From CAXQUZ01 sp942491145 (GTDB lineage Bacteria; Myxococcota_A; UBA796; UBA2385): DNA of 64,000 nucleotides. The first letter of the stretch is position 1, and each line of letters opens with the position of its first letter. The position numbers and the translations under genes are program-made. The notes beneath the pieces are model-generated. The model saw only the letters and a program-made list of their open reading frames with translations, was not told the DNA's origin and did not search any database. The stretch covers positions 124,001 through 188,000 of the forward strand of contig CALOBC010000040.1 of assembly GCA_942491145.1 (NCBI GenBank). The letters run 5' to 3'. Shown piece by piece: positions 41,865 through 51,014 of the stretch.

Positions 41865-42024
41865 TCGTGGCGCTCCGCGTGGTGCCGGGGTCAGGTCCCC
41901 GCTGGGCTGGCGCAGCTCTTAGCGTGATTTCACCCGCTCTGGCGCGGTCCCCCCGTGTCGCGGTTCGACTCGGGCCCTCGACGACCGGGCCAAGCCAGCG
42001 CCGTCGTGGGCCCACACGGTGGGC

Positions 42025-43647
42025 TTACAGCGGCTCAACATCGAAGAGCTTCAGCCCTTCTGCATTGCGCAGCGCGTAGCTCATCGGCCACTCGCTCGAT
42101 GCCAGCAGCACCGGCCGCCCGTGGCGGTCTTCCACAAGGGTGTAGTCCCGGCGCTTCTGGAGCCACTCCAGCGCCGAGGGAGGTCCACCCACCCACCGGG
42201 CCACTTTGAAGGGCTGGGGCTCCAGCTCGGCCTTCACCTTGTACTCATTGAGCAGGCGTTCCTTGAGAACCTCGAACTGCAGCACACCCACGGCACCCAG
42301 GAAGGGGTCTTGGCGGCCGAGCTCGGGCCGGTAGAACAGCTGGACCACACCTTCGTGGGACAGCTGGGTGAGGCCCGCGTCGAGCTGTTTGCGGCGGAGC
42401 GGGTCCTTGAGCGCCATCCGCCCGAAGTGCTCCGGCGCAAACCGGGGGATGCCCCCAAAGCGACGAGGGCCGTCCGCGGCCAGCGTGTCGCCGATCCGAA
42501 GCTTGCCAGGATCGTAGAGCCCAACGATGTCGCCGGGCCAGGCTTCTTCGACAATGCTGCGCTCATCGGCCATGAAGGTGTGGGGCTTCGCCAGCTTGAT
42601 GCGCTCGCCGGACCGGCCAATGGCCACGTCCATGCCCCGCTCGAAGCGCCCGGACACCACCCGCATGAACGCCACCCGGTCGCGGTGGCGGGGGTTCATG
42701 TTCGCTTGGATCTTGAAGATGAAGCCGCTGAACACCTCATCGGAGGGCTCGAGCATGAAGCCTTCGCCCTTTTCGTCCACGCCCGTGCGGGGCGCCGGGG
42801 GGGCGGAGTGGTCGGCGAGGAAGTCCAGCACGGGCTCGATGCCGAAGTTGGTCATCGCGGAGCCCCAGAACACCGGGCTGATCTCGCCCCGGAGGAAGCC
42901 CTCGATGCTCCAGTCGTCCCCGGCGATCTCAAGGAGGTCGAGCTGTTCTTCAATCTCGGCATACAGCCGCTTGCCGATGGCCTCTTCAGCCTCAGCGAAG
43001 GGGATCTTCACGGATTCGACGATGTCTTGGCCGTGTCGCCCACCACTGAACAGCGTGACCACGCGGGTGCGCACGTCGACGACACCCTTGAAGTCGCGGC
43101 CCATGCCCACCGGCCAGTTGAGCGGCACCACCTTGAGGTTGAGCGTCTCGCTGACCTCGTCGATGAGGCCGAGGGGGTCGAGCCCGGGGCGGTCGAGCTT
43201 GTTCATGTAGGTGATGACCGGCAGCATGCGCATCCGGCAGACCTCAAACAGCTTGCGCGTCCGCGCCTCGACGCCTTTGGTGTGGTCGATGAGCATCAGC
43301 GCCGAGTCGACAGCGGCCAGCGTGCGGTAGGTGTCTTCCGAGAAGTCCGCGTGGCCGGGGGTGTCGAGCAAGTTGAGCGCCGCGTTGTGGTACGCGAACT
43401 GGAGCACCGAGCTGGTGATCGAGATGCCCCGCTCCTGCTCCATCTTCATCCAGTCCGACACCGCGTGGCGGCTGGCCTTTCGCGCCCGCACCGAGCCCGC
43501 GAGGTGGATCGCCCGCGCGTACAGCAGCAGCTTCTCGGTCAGCGTGGTCTTGCCCGCATCCGGATGGGAGATGATGGCGAAGGTGCGGCGACGGCTCGCT
43601 TCTTCGGAGAGCGTGGTCGTGGGTTCGGTGGACATTTCGGGGCTCAT
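42025..43647 (-). CDS. prfC: peptide chain release factor 3
   Basis: The 540-residue GTPase matches RF3, which recycles RF1/RF2 from the ribosome after peptide release. The G1 motif HPDAGKTTLTE, G3 DTPGHADFSEDT, and G4 NKLD (YMNKLDRPG) are all visible, and the RF3-typical SVRARKASRHAVSDWMKME segment lies between G1 and G2. The usual length is about 530, so the start at 43647 or the ATG at 43635 (MSTEPTTT) would both fit. The open frame extends further upstream to 44154 but is antisense to the Ala/Pro-rich gene. Confidence 0.95.
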   Translation of the reverse strand: MSPEMSTEPTTTLSEEASRRRTFAIISHPDAGKTTLTEKLLLYARAIHLAGSVRARKASRHAVSDWMKMEQERGISITSSVLQFAYHNAALNLLDTPGHADFSEDTYRTLAAVDSALMLIDHTKGVEARTRKLFEVCRMRMLPVITYMNKLDRPGLDPLGLIDEVSETLNLKVVPLNWPVGMGRDFKGVVDVRTRVVTLFSGGRHGQDIVESVKIPFAEAEEAIGKRLYAEIEEQLDLLEIAGDDWSIEGFLRGEISPVFWGSAMTNFGIEPVLDFLADHSAPPAPRTGVDEKGEGFMLEPSDEVFSGFIFKIQANMNPRHRDRVAFMRVVSGRFERGMDVAIGRSGERIKLAKPHTFMADERSIVEEAWPGDIVGLYDPGKLRIGDTLAADGPRRFGGIPRFAPEHFGRMALKDPLRRKQLDAGLTQLSHEGVVQLFYRPELGRQDPFLGAVGVLQFEVLKERLLNEYKVKAELEPQPFKVARWVGGPPSALEWLQKRRDYTLVEDRHGRPVLLASSEWPMSYALRNAEGLKLFDVEPL

Positions 43648-43807
43648 GGCTGTTCGGTGCGACAGGCGGAGCCGGCGTGTAACCGATGGATGGTGGGCCT
43701 TGGTGAGTGGGTGCGAATCCCGGCGGCGCGGCCGATGTGGGTTAGCATCCGCCTCCGCGCGAGCAGCGGGGATTGCCGGCTGCTCCGACCTTGGGAAGAG
43801 GTGCTTG

Positions 43808-44398
43808 ATGGGCCTGCGTACGAGACTCAAAGCGGTGTTGAAGAAGGCGTTGGGACGGGACAGCGCGCCGGCACCTGCGCCAGCGCCAGCTCGCTCGCCA
43901 GCCCCCGCGCCGGCACCTGCGCCAGTGCCAGCTCGCTCGCCAGCCCCCGCGCCGGCACCTGCGCCCGCGCCGGCACCTGCGCCCGCGCCGGTTCCTGCGC
44001 CCGCGCCGGTTCCTGCGCCCGCGCCGGCCGCCGAGAAGGCCGCTCCAGCGCCTGCGCCGGCCGCGAAGCAGGCCGCCCCCGCCCCCGCGCCGGCCGCGAA
44101 GCAGGCCGCTCCCGCACCCGCGCCGGCTGCAAAGAAGGCCGCCCCCGCGGCCAAGAAGAAGAAGGCGCCCGCGGCGAAGAAGAAGTCTCCGGCTGCACAG
44201 GCGAAGGCGCCCGCTCCGAAGGCCGAGGCCCCAGCGCCTGCCCCTGCGAAGGCGGCGCCTGCGGCGGGTGGAAAGCGTGGCTACGGCGGCAAGTACCTGA
44301 TGCCCGAGACCTGCCCGAGCTGCCAAGCCGAGTCCTTCGGCAATTGGCTGCGCCTCGACGGTCAGTTCGCGTGCGGAAGCTGCAAAGTGCCGTACTGA
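43808..44398 (+). CDS. Ala/Pro/Lys-rich protein with C-terminal zinc ribbon
   Basis: The 196-residue product starts with a basic helix (GLRTRLKAVLKKALG). About 120 residues of Ala/Pro repeats follow and grade into Lys-rich histone-H1-like sequence (AAPAAKKKKAPAAKKK). The last 35 residues form a zinc-ribbon-like module with CPSC and CGSC pairs. No membrane segment or leader is present. The mix suggests binding of nucleic acid or ribosome, but no function is known. AGAGG precedes the ATG. It is divergent from prfC. Confidence 0.78.
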   Translation: MGLRTRLKAVLKKALGRDSAPAPAPAPARSPAPAPAPAPVPARSPAPAPAPAPAPAPAPAPVPAPAPVPAPAPAAEKAAPAPAPAAKQAAPAPAPAAKQAAPAPAPAAKKAAPAAKKKKAPAAKKKSPAAQAKAPAPKAEAPAPAPAKAAPAAGGKRGYGGKYLMPETCPSCQAESFGNWLRLDGQFACGSCKVPY

Positions 44399-44419
44399 TC
44401 AGCGTTTTGGCCGTGTGTC

Positions 44420-44442
44420 AACCCCTGGATGTGCCGGGGGTT
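44420..44442 (+). terminator. hairpin terminator between zinc-ribbon gene and DUF4215 lipoprotein
   Basis: A 9-bp stem (AACCCCTGG at 44420-44428, CCGGGGGTT at 44434-44442, one wobble pair) closes a 5-base loop and runs into TTAG. It lies 21 bp after the plus-strand stop and overlaps the stop codon of the minus-strand gene, so it probably serves both. Confidence 0.65.
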
Positions 44443-45908
44443 TAGCCCGCCGGGGTGGGGTCACACACGTCGCCCAAGCCGTCCCCGTCGCTGTCCAGCT
44501 GGACTGCGATGGCGCTGCCGTCCGCGGTGAAGCTCAGCTCCAGATCGGCGATGGGTGCATCGCTCTCGTCGAGGAAGCGGGTGTAGTTGCCCCAGCCACC
44601 GCCCTGGTCCCGCACCTTCACCATCACCAGCTGCCAGTCGCCGGTCAGGGCCACGTCCACCTGGAACCGGTCCACGTTGGTGCCTTGGCATCCCGCGACC
44701 TCCTGCACCTCGGTGCCCTCCCACCACACCCGCATCCCGTCGTCCGGCCCTTGGGCCAGGGTGGCTGTGCGGGCGGTTGGGCTGCGCACCCAGATCGCTT
44801 GGTAGACCTCCCGGGGCGCGCCCACACCCCCAAAGTCGGTCAGGAACTCAATGCGGTCTTCACTGCTGTAGAGCGCCCACCACGTCAGGCTTCCCGCCGC
44901 TGCCCCGATGGTCGGGATGGCCAGTGCGTCGTCGGTGTCGACCAGGGCGTCGTCGGAGGGCGTGCAGCCGCCGCCGTCCCCTGCGGTGGTGCCCGTGTAG
45001 GGCCCCGCCACGATCCAGTTGCGGATGAAGCCAGCCTCGGTGGTTGTCATCGGTCTCGCGATGGGGCCGTTGGGCACGTCGGGACAGTTGTCCGCGTCAT
45101 CCTCCACCCCGTCGCCGTCCCGGTCCGTGTCGCACGCGTCGCTCAGCCCGTCCTGGTCGCCATCTTCGCTCACCGGCAGCGAGAACCGGCCCGGCTCAAT
45201 CACTGTGGCGGAGATGTCGAGGGTGTAGGCGGGCAGCACATCGTCAGAGACCGCCGCCAAGCACAAGGACCAGGGGCCCCCCTCGACAAAGCGGGCGCCC
45301 ACGACCTCGGTGGGGTCCAGTTGCAGGCATGCGTCGTCCCCCGGTCGGGCGGCCGCGAGCACCGCGCCATCCGGACCGTGGGCCCACAGCTGCATCGGCG
45401 CGGCACAGTCGGCGGTCAGGGTCGCCTCGATGGCCCCACACTCCGGCACCTCGACCGCAAAGCAGTCCTCATCGCCGTCGGTGAGCTGGCCATGGACCCG
45501 CTCGCCGGCCAACGCCTGTGCCGCATCCCAGCGGTCATTGGGCTCGACCTCGGGCTCCCCATCTTCGGCGACACAGCCCGGCAAGCACCCGTCGCCGCCG
45601 ACCGGGTTCTGGTCGTCGCATCCCTCGCCCGCGTCTTGCACCCCGTCGCCACAGCGGGGAAGCGTGCAGTCGGTGCGGCAAGCGTCCGCGGCTGTGTTGC
45701 TGTTGTTGTCCCCGTCGTCGCAGTCCTCTCCGGCCTCCAGCACGGCATTCCCACAACCGGGCGCCACCCACGGGGCACCCGAGTCCACCCCGCTGTCGTG
45801 CACTTCACCACCGTCGGCGGCGCCGGGGTCTTCGGTGGTGGTGGACTTGTCAGGCTCGCTGCACGCCGCGAGGAGCGCCAGCCCCAGCATCCAGCGGGAC
45901 AGGGACAT
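44442..45908 (-). CDS. lipoprotein with DUF4215 and thrombospondin-3-like repeats
   Basis: The 488-residue product has a leader and lipobox (LALLAAC). Two DUF4215-type Cys-rich repeats follow (CGNAVLEAGEDCDDGDNN and CGDGVQDAGEGCDDQNP). A PPC-like beta region spans about residues 130-240. Then comes a thrombospondin type 3-like Ca-binding stretch (SEDGDQDGLSD, DRDGDGVEDDADNCPD). The last 200 residues contain a PA14-like pattern (DDGMRVWWEGTEV, VDVALTGDWQLVMVKV). It is surface exposed and likely Ca2+ stabilised. An ATG at 45938 would lengthen the leader. Confidence 0.85.
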   Translation of the reverse strand: MSLSRWMLGLALLAACSEPDKSTTTEDPGAADGGEVHDSGVDSGAPWVAPGCGNAVLEAGEDCDDGDNNSNTAADACRTDCTLPRCGDGVQDAGEGCDDQNPVGGDGCLPGCVAEDGEPEVEPNDRWDAAQALAGERVHGQLTDGDEDCFAVEVPECGAIEATLTADCAAPMQLWAHGPDGAVLAAARPGDDACLQLDPTEVVGARFVEGGPWSLCLAAVSDDVLPAYTLDISATVIEPGRFSLPVSEDGDQDGLSDACDTDRDGDGVEDDADNCPDVPNGPIARPMTTTEAGFIRNWIVAGPYTGTTAGDGGGCTPSDDALVDTDDALAIPTIGAAAGSLTWWALYSSEDRIEFLTDFGGVGAPREVYQAIWVRSPTARTATLAQGPDDGMRVWWEGTEVQEVAGCQGTNVDRFQVDVALTGDWQLVMVKVRDQGGGWGNYTRFLDESDAPIADLELSFTADGSAIAVQLDSDGDGLGDVCDPTPAG

Positions 45909-46048
45909 CGGGGACCAGGGCACTTGAGACATCGGCATCGCCCCCGGCAGCTTGCGGCACAGGTGGAGTCGTGCCCAGTGTAGCGTGCCGATTGTGGCCG
46001 CTCGGGGATTGCACCGGTCGTTGACAGGGACCCCCGGCGACCCTGCGC

Positions 46049-46054
46049 TACACT
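46049..46054 (+). promoter_or_regulatory. candidate -10 element of the subtilase gene
   Basis: TACACT lies 6 bases before the ATG at 46061, so transcription from it would give an almost leaderless message. TTGACA at 46021-46026 is 22 bases upstream, too far for a standard pair. A second TACACT sits on the opposite strand at 45977-45982, facing the divergent DUF4215 gene. Both are pattern matches only. Confidence 0.3.
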
Positions 46055-46060
46055 TGGGGC

Positions 46061-47893
46061 ATGTCTTCGCTCTGCCTCTGGCTTGTTGTCCTCCCCTCCC
46101 TGCACGCGGCGGTGCCTGCGCCAGGCTCCTGGTTCTTCCCCGATGAAGGCCCAGACATCGTCCGCATTGGCGACGGTGGCGCCGTCCTCGACGCCGACGG
46201 TCGCCCCGGGGGCCTCACGGTGGGCGTGGACAACCGCGTTGTGGTGCGGGCGGACGAGCCCCAGGTCCTCGGGGCACTGGCGGGAGTGGTGTCGGTGAAG
46301 CCGGCGCTCGGCGATGGCCACACGGTGGTCGTCACCCTCGCCCAAAACACTGATCCCTTCGTGTTCTCCCGCGATCTGCACGGCCGACCCGGCGTCCAGT
46401 GGGCCCACCCGGACCTCCTGCTGCCCACCCTGCCCATGGCTGTGCCCAACGACCCCATGCTGGTCGACCAGTGGTACTTGGAGAACACTGGCCAGATGGG
46501 CGGAACCGTCGACGTGGACATCGACGCCGAGGCCGCCTGGGCCCTCTCCACCGGTGCCGGCATCACGGTCGCGGTGATCGACTCTGGCGTGGACGTGGCC
46601 CACAGTGATCTGATCGCGGTCTCGGGCCGGGACTACATCGACGGGGACGATGACTGCTACCCCGACGACGGCAATGGCCACGGCACGGCTGTTGCGGGCA
46701 TCATCGGGGGGGTCGGCGACAACAGCTACGGCGTGGCCGGTGTGGCCTGGGACGCCGACATCTACGGCATTCGACTGATCGGGGGCGACACCTCCACAGC
46801 GGATGTGCGGGACGCGTTCATTGAGGCCACCGACGCGGGCGCAGCGGTCCTCAACAACTCCTGGGGCTTCTCCAATGGCTGCGGGAGCTGGCGCTTGCCA
46901 GCCGCCATCCGCGAGGGGCTGGAGCACGCCGAAGAAGTGGGACGGGACGGCAAGGGTGCTGTGGTGGTGGTCAGTGCCGGCAACGGAGACTGCGACAACT
47001 CCGGCGATGGCCTGCTCGGGCACCCCACAGTGCTGGGGGTGGCGGCCGTGGACGGCAACGACCACCGCGAGTACTACTCCAGCTTCGGCGACGGCGTGGA
47101 CATCACGGGCTTCGCTGGTGGAAACATCGTGACGACCGACATTGTCGGCGATCCTGGCTACGGCAGCTGGCGGGGGGATGTGGACTTCGCGGGCACCTTC
47201 TCGGGGACCAGCTCGGCCGCGCCGGTGGTGTCGGGGGTGGTGGCCCTGATGCTTGCGGCCAACCCAGACCTGCTGGCGAGCGAAGTCCGCGACGTGCTGT
47301 GTGCCTCGGCCGCCCGCATCGACGCGGACAACGCCGAGTATGGCGCCGACGGCTGGGGCCCCTGGTACGGCTGCGGGCGCATCGACGGCGCGGCGGCGGT
47401 GGCGATGGTCGCGAACGACCCGCCGGCCACGCCAGAGCTGCTCGGCCCCCGCGCCGATCCCCTCGAAGACGCCGTCACACTGCAGTGGTCCGGTGCTGAC
47501 CCCGATGGCGACGCGCTGACCTACACCGTGCGCTGGTCGCGGGCGGACGACGCGGCGCCCACCGAGGTCCAGACCACCGACACGCGGCTGGTGCTCACCG
47601 GTGAGGTGGCGGCGGGCGACACGGTGGTGTGGTCCGTGCAAGCCGAAGATCGGTGGACCCAGGGGCCCGAGAGCGTGGCCGAGACCTTCGATGTGCAGGC
47701 CATTGCCGAGGCGCCTGTGGACGAAGCTGATCCGGATCCTGAAGTGGACGACACGGCAGCGGCGGACCCTGCGCCGGCCGACGACGCCGACGGGGGGGCC
47801 AAAGCCGGCTGTGCGACTGCGCCAGGGATGGCGGGACTGGGCCTCGCTTGGATGGCCGGTGTGCTGGTGTGGGGCCGCCGCCGCAACGACTGA
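46061..47893 (+). CDS. secreted subtilisin-like serine protease (S8) with MYXO-CTERM tail
   Basis: The 610-residue product has a short leader and an N-terminal propeptide-like domain (about 20-130). The S8 catalytic domain follows with Asp in VIDSGVD, His in GHGTAVAG and Ser in GTSSAAP. Next is a fibronectin-III-like region (TPELLGPRADPLEDAVTLQW) and an acidic linker. The tail GCATAPG, hydrophobic helix, RRR is a MYXO-CTERM-type signal. It would be surface-displayed or released after processing. It has little room for a 5' leader, see the promoter entry. Confidence 0.93.
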   Translation: MSSLCLWLVVLPSLHAAVPAPGSWFFPDEGPDIVRIGDGGAVLDADGRPGGLTVGVDNRVVVRADEPQVLGALAGVVSVKPALGDGHTVVVTLAQNTDPFVFSRDLHGRPGVQWAHPDLLLPTLPMAVPNDPMLVDQWYLENTGQMGGTVDVDIDAEAAWALSTGAGITVAVIDSGVDVAHSDLIAVSGRDYIDGDDDCYPDDGNGHGTAVAGIIGGVGDNSYGVAGVAWDADIYGIRLIGGDTSTADVRDAFIEATDAGAAVLNNSWGFSNGCGSWRLPAAIREGLEHAEEVGRDGKGAVVVVSAGNGDCDNSGDGLLGHPTVLGVAAVDGNDHREYYSSFGDGVDITGFAGGNIVTTDIVGDPGYGSWRGDVDFAGTFSGTSSAAPVVSGVVALMLAANPDLLASEVRDVLCASAARIDADNAEYGADGWGPWYGCGRIDGAAAVAMVANDPPATPELLGPRADPLEDAVTLQWSGADPDGDALTYTVRWSRADDAAPTEVQTTDTRLVLTGEVAAGDTVVWSVQAEDRWTQGPESVAETFDVQAIAEAPVDEADPDPEVDDTAAADPAPADDADGGAKAGCATAPGMAGLGLAWMAGVLVWGRRRND

Positions 47894-47923
47894 TCCCTGG
47901 GCCAGAAGCAGGAGGGAACACGC

Positions 47924-48754
47924 ATGAGCACCGCAATTCCGATGGTTCGAGTGCCCGACTTCCAGTTCGGTGGTGACATTCCGCGCTGGTGGTTCATGGG
48001 CGACCGGGTGCTCACACGCCACAGCGATGCCCTGCACATGCTGTTTCCCGAGGGGGAGCGCTTCTTTGTGCGCAGCGTGCGCCACTACGCCAAGCGCATC
48101 ACCGACCCGGTGCTCAAGGCGCGGGTCAAGGGCTTCATCGGCCAGGAAGCGGTGCACGGCAAGGCCCATGAGCACGCATTTGTGCTGCTGGAGCGGGACG
48201 GGCTGGAGTTCCGGTCCTGGCTGAAGGGCTACCAGCGCCTCGCGTGGGGGATCTTGGAGCCGCTGGCCCCCCCGCGGCTGCGCCTGAGTGTGACGGTCGC
48301 GCTCGAGCACCTGACCGCCACGTTGGGCGAAGCGGCCTTCGTCGATGGCCTGTTGGACCACGCCCACCCCGAGATGGCTGACCTGCTGCTGTGGCACGCC
48401 GCCGAGGAGCTGGAGCACAAGGCCGTGGCGTTTGATGTCTACACCGCCATCGGCGGCGGCTGGCTCGTGCGGGTGTTGGGCATGGTGATCGCCCTGGTCG
48501 GCCTGGGCGGGTTCTGGCGTTCCGCGGCCCGCCACCTGCTGCACCAGGACGGGGGCTTTCGGGCCCGGGACCTGCGCGAGATGAACCGGCGCCTCAAGGC
48601 CCAAGGCTACAACCGCAACACCCTGTTCATCACCGCTCTGAAGGACTATCTGCGGCCGGACTTCCACCCCGATGATCGCGACAACTTGCACCATGCGGTC
48701 GACTTCTTCGCACACCACCCGGTCTTCGGCGCCCACCCGAGCCCAGCCCGCTGA
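47924..48754 (+). CDS. PF10118-type metal-dependent (di-iron-like) protein
   Basis: The 276-residue helical product holds two metal-ligand blocks of this family: IGQEAVHGKAHEHA and LWHAAEELEHKAVAFD, with ExxH pairs like those of ferritin-type di-iron proteins. One hydrophobic helix near residue 190 may touch the membrane. The family is annotated as predicted metal-dependent hydrolase, with no tested substrate. GGAGG lies before the ATG. The TetR gene follows after 140 bp and could respond to the same compound, though this is inference. Confidence 0.88.
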   Translation: MSTAIPMVRVPDFQFGGDIPRWWFMGDRVLTRHSDALHMLFPEGERFFVRSVRHYAKRITDPVLKARVKGFIGQEAVHGKAHEHAFVLLERDGLEFRSWLKGYQRLAWGILEPLAPPRLRLSVTVALEHLTATLGEAAFVDGLLDHAHPEMADLLLWHAAEELEHKAVAFDVYTAIGGGWLVRVLGMVIALVGLGGFWRSAARHLLHQDGGFRARDLREMNRRLKAQGYNRNTLFITALKDYLRPDFHPDDRDNLHHAVDFFAHHPVFGAHPSPAR

Positions 48755-48837
48755 GGCCCGCTCCCCCCCACAGGGCAGCGCGGTGAATGTGGTCCCTTTT
48801 TGCGGAGATCGGCTTGCTCATTTGGTGGGGGGCAGTA

Positions 48838-48857
48838 GTAAGTGAGTGCTCACTAAC
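48838..48857. promoter_or_regulatory. TetR operator palindrome
   Basis: The 20-base sequence has 8 of 10 symmetric base pairs, with the core AGTGAG-TG-CTCACT (48841-48854). It lies 38 bp before the TetR start and matches the size and form of TetR-family operators. It would control tetR and, through it, the efflux genes. Confidence 0.75.
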
Positions 48858-48894
48858 CCCCGTGGCGGTCGCTGGACCACGGTGCGAGGCGCCG

Positions 48895-49491
48895 ATGGTT
48901 CGCCCCCGACTGGTCACCGACCAACAGATCCTGGATGCGGCCCGCGCGTGCTTTTTGACGCATGGGCCCGGTGTGTCCACGAGCCACATCGCCAACGAGC
49001 TCGGTGTCTCCCAAGCCACGCTGTTCAAGCGCTTCGGGTCCAAGGACGCCTTGATGCTCAAGGCGCTGCATCCGGGCAACCAAGCGCCGGACTGGGACGC
49101 CTTGGGCGCGCCCCCCGATGGGCGGCCGGTGCCCGAACAGCTCGTGGAGCGCGGTGTTGTGGTGCTGTGCTTCCTCAACGTGATCTTGCCGTGCATCGCG
49201 GTGCTTCGGGCCCACTCGGCCGAGATGACCGCCTCGATGGTGCGCTCCGACAACTCCCCCCCGCGGCGTGCGCTCCAGGCCACGGCTGCGTTCTTTGATG
49301 CGCTGGTGGCCGATGGGCGCATGGCGCCCTGCGACACCGAGTCCGTGGCCATCATGTGGCTGGGGGCGCTGCGCAACCACGCATTCTGGTCGACCATGAT
49401 GCCAGACCTCGCCTTGTCGACTCAGGAACAATACGTACAAGTCATGGCCCAGACCTTCTGGCAGGGGCTGGGCCCCAAGGAAATCCGATGA
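48895..49491 (+). CDS. TetR-family regulator of the RND operon
   Basis: The 198-residue product has an N-terminal TetR DNA-binding domain (VSTSHIANELGVSQATLFKRFGSKDALM, helix-turn-helix at about residues 25-52) and a helical ligand-binding domain. Its stop overlaps the TolC-like gene start as ATGA, so regulator and efflux genes are one unit. The palindrome just upstream suggests autorepression, lifted by a drug or metabolite that the pump removes. Confidence 0.92.
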   Translation: MVRPRLVTDQQILDAARACFLTHGPGVSTSHIANELGVSQATLFKRFGSKDALMLKALHPGNQAPDWDALGAPPDGRPVPEQLVERGVVVLCFLNVILPCIAVLRAHSAEMTASMVRSDNSPPRRALQATAAFFDALVADGRMAPCDTESVAIMWLGALRNHAFWSTMMPDLALSTQEQYVQVMAQTFWQGLGPKEIR

Positions 49492-51014
49492 CACCCTTGG
49501 TGATGGTGCTGTCCAGCTGGGCGCTGGCCGCGACCCCTGGTGCCGAGCGCGCACGCGAGGTGATCGCGCTGGAGCAAGGCTTTGTCGAAGAGCGGGCCGG
49601 CGCAGTGGGCGCGGTGCCGTGGTGGCGAAGCATCGACGATCCCGCCTTGGCGCCGCTGATTCGCCAAGCGCTGCAAGGCGGGTCCAACGTTGTCATCTCG
49701 GTGGCCCGACAGGAACAAGCGATGCGGGACGCCCAAGGCTCGCTGGCGCCGCTGTTGCCCCGGCTGACGTTCGATGTGGGCGCGAGCGGGTCCCCGACGG
49801 ACGCCCTGGGCTTCCAGTTTGGCGGGCTCAGCGGGCCGTCCACCGCCAACGTGCTCGTCGGCATGGAGACCCTCCAAGACATCAACGGGGACGGCATTCC
49901 CGACATCGCGCTGGACCCGGCCTACGTGTCGGTGGACATCCCGCAGGAAGACACCGCCGACCTCACGTGGAACGGCTCGGCCCTGCTCAACGCCTCGTGG
50001 GCGGTCAACTTCTGGGGCTCGTCGCTGCAACAACACCAAGCCTCTCGACACTTGGCCCGCGCGTCCCAAGGGGACACTGAAGCGGCAGCCCTGGCCACGG
50101 CCACGATGGTCGCGGGCGCTTGGTACGACCTCGTGATGACCAATGCCCAGCGGCGGCTGGTGTCGGAGCAGGTCACGGCCAATGCCCAGCTCTTGGAGCT
50201 GGTGGAGCTTCGCTACAATGGTGGAGAAGCCAGCGGCCTGGAAGTGCTCCAGCAACGGCAGCAGCTCGCCGCGACCGAAGCGATGTTGCCCGCCGTCGAC
50301 CAGGGTGTGTCCCGGGCGCTGCTGCGGTTGGCGGTGCTGCTCGGCAAGCCGGCGAAGTCCTTGCTCACGGACTTCAGCCCTGGCGACGAGCTTCCGGCCT
50401 TGCCCCGGGCCCCGCCCACCGGCTCACCCGAAGACCTGCTCTACAATCGCCCCGATGTGGTGGCGGTGGTCGAGCGACTGGATGCGGCTTGGTACTCCCG
50501 CCGCAGCGCCGACCGGGCGTTCCTGCCCACGCTGGGGTTGAGCGCAAACGCCGGCTGGCAGTACTTCCGCCAGGACGAGCTGACGTCCACCGACATCTGG
50601 GGCATTGGTGCGTCGGCATCGGTGCCCCTCTTCAATGGTGGGCGCAACCTCGCGGCGTCCCGGTCCGCGCGGGCGGGGGAGCGGGCCACGTCTCTGCAAG
50701 TTGAGCAAGCCGTTCGCCAAGCCGTCCAAGAAGTTGATGATGCCCTCCTCTTCGAGAAACAGGCTGCCGCTGAGCTCGCTGCTCGGCAGCGCCAGATCGA
50801 GGCCGCCCGAGGCGCCTATGATGCGGCCCGTGACCGCTACATCCAGGGCCTCGTGAACCTGACCACCATGCTGCAGACGCTCACTGCGTTGCAGAATGCA
50901 GAGCTCTCCCTGATCCAGTCGCAACGCACCGTGCTCAGCGCTCGAATTGCCCTCCACGACGCGCTCGGCGGCACGTGGATGCGAGACGGACTGCTGGAAG
51001 GACCGACCCGATGA
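49488..51014 (+). CDS. TolC/OMF-family outer-membrane efflux protein
   Basis: The 508-residue product has a short leader (LVMVLSSWALAATPG) and two OMF repeats. The helical-hairpin features are clear: TNAQRRLVSEQVTANAQLLELVELRYNGGEASGLEVLQ-type in the first half and ARDRYIQGLVNLTTMLQTLTALQNAEL-type in the second, read here in short. No lipobox Cys was seen. An acidic EF-hand-like loop DINGDGIPD (49878-49904) sits in the first half, an unusual insert for this family. It ends in a 4-bp overlap with the adaptor gene. Confidence 0.92.
   Translation: MTPLVMVLSSWALAATPGAERAREVIALEQGFVEERAGAVGAVPWWRSIDDPALAPLIRQALQGGSNVVISVARQEQAMRDAQGSLAPLLPRLTFDVGASGSPTDALGFQFGGLSGPSTANVLVGMETLQDINGDGIPDIALDPAYVSVDIPQEDTADLTWNGSALLNASWAVNFWGSSLQQHQASRHLARASQGDTEAAALATATMVAGAWYDLVMTNAQRRLVSEQVTANAQLLELVELRYNGGEASGLEVLQQRQQLAATEAMLPAVDQGVSRALLRLAVLLGKPAKSLLTDFSPGDELPALPRAPPTGSPEDLLYNRPDVVAVVERLDAAWYSRRSADRAFLPTLGLSANAGWQYFRQDELTSTDIWGIGASASVPLFNGGRNLAASRSARAGERATSLQVEQAVRQAVQEVDDALLFEKQAAAELAARQRQIEAARGAYDAARDRYIQGLVNLTTMLQTLTALQNAELSLIQSQRTVLSARIALHDALGGTWMRDGLLEGPTR

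Noticed and set aside
42025..44154. RF3 extended upstream to about 709 residues
   Set aside because: The extra 169 residues are antisense to the Ala/Pro-rich gene and RF3 is normally about 530 residues.
46021..46054. A standard -35/-10 promoter before the subtilase
   Set aside because: The TTGACA and TACACT are 22 bases apart instead of 16-18, so only the -10-like hexamer is listed, at low confidence.
45416..48736. A 1106-codon open frame on the minus strand
   Set aside because: It is antisense to a full subtilase and PF10118 gene with intact motifs, and its translation is low-complexity His/Val/Gly/Arg typical of a shadow in GC-rich DNA.
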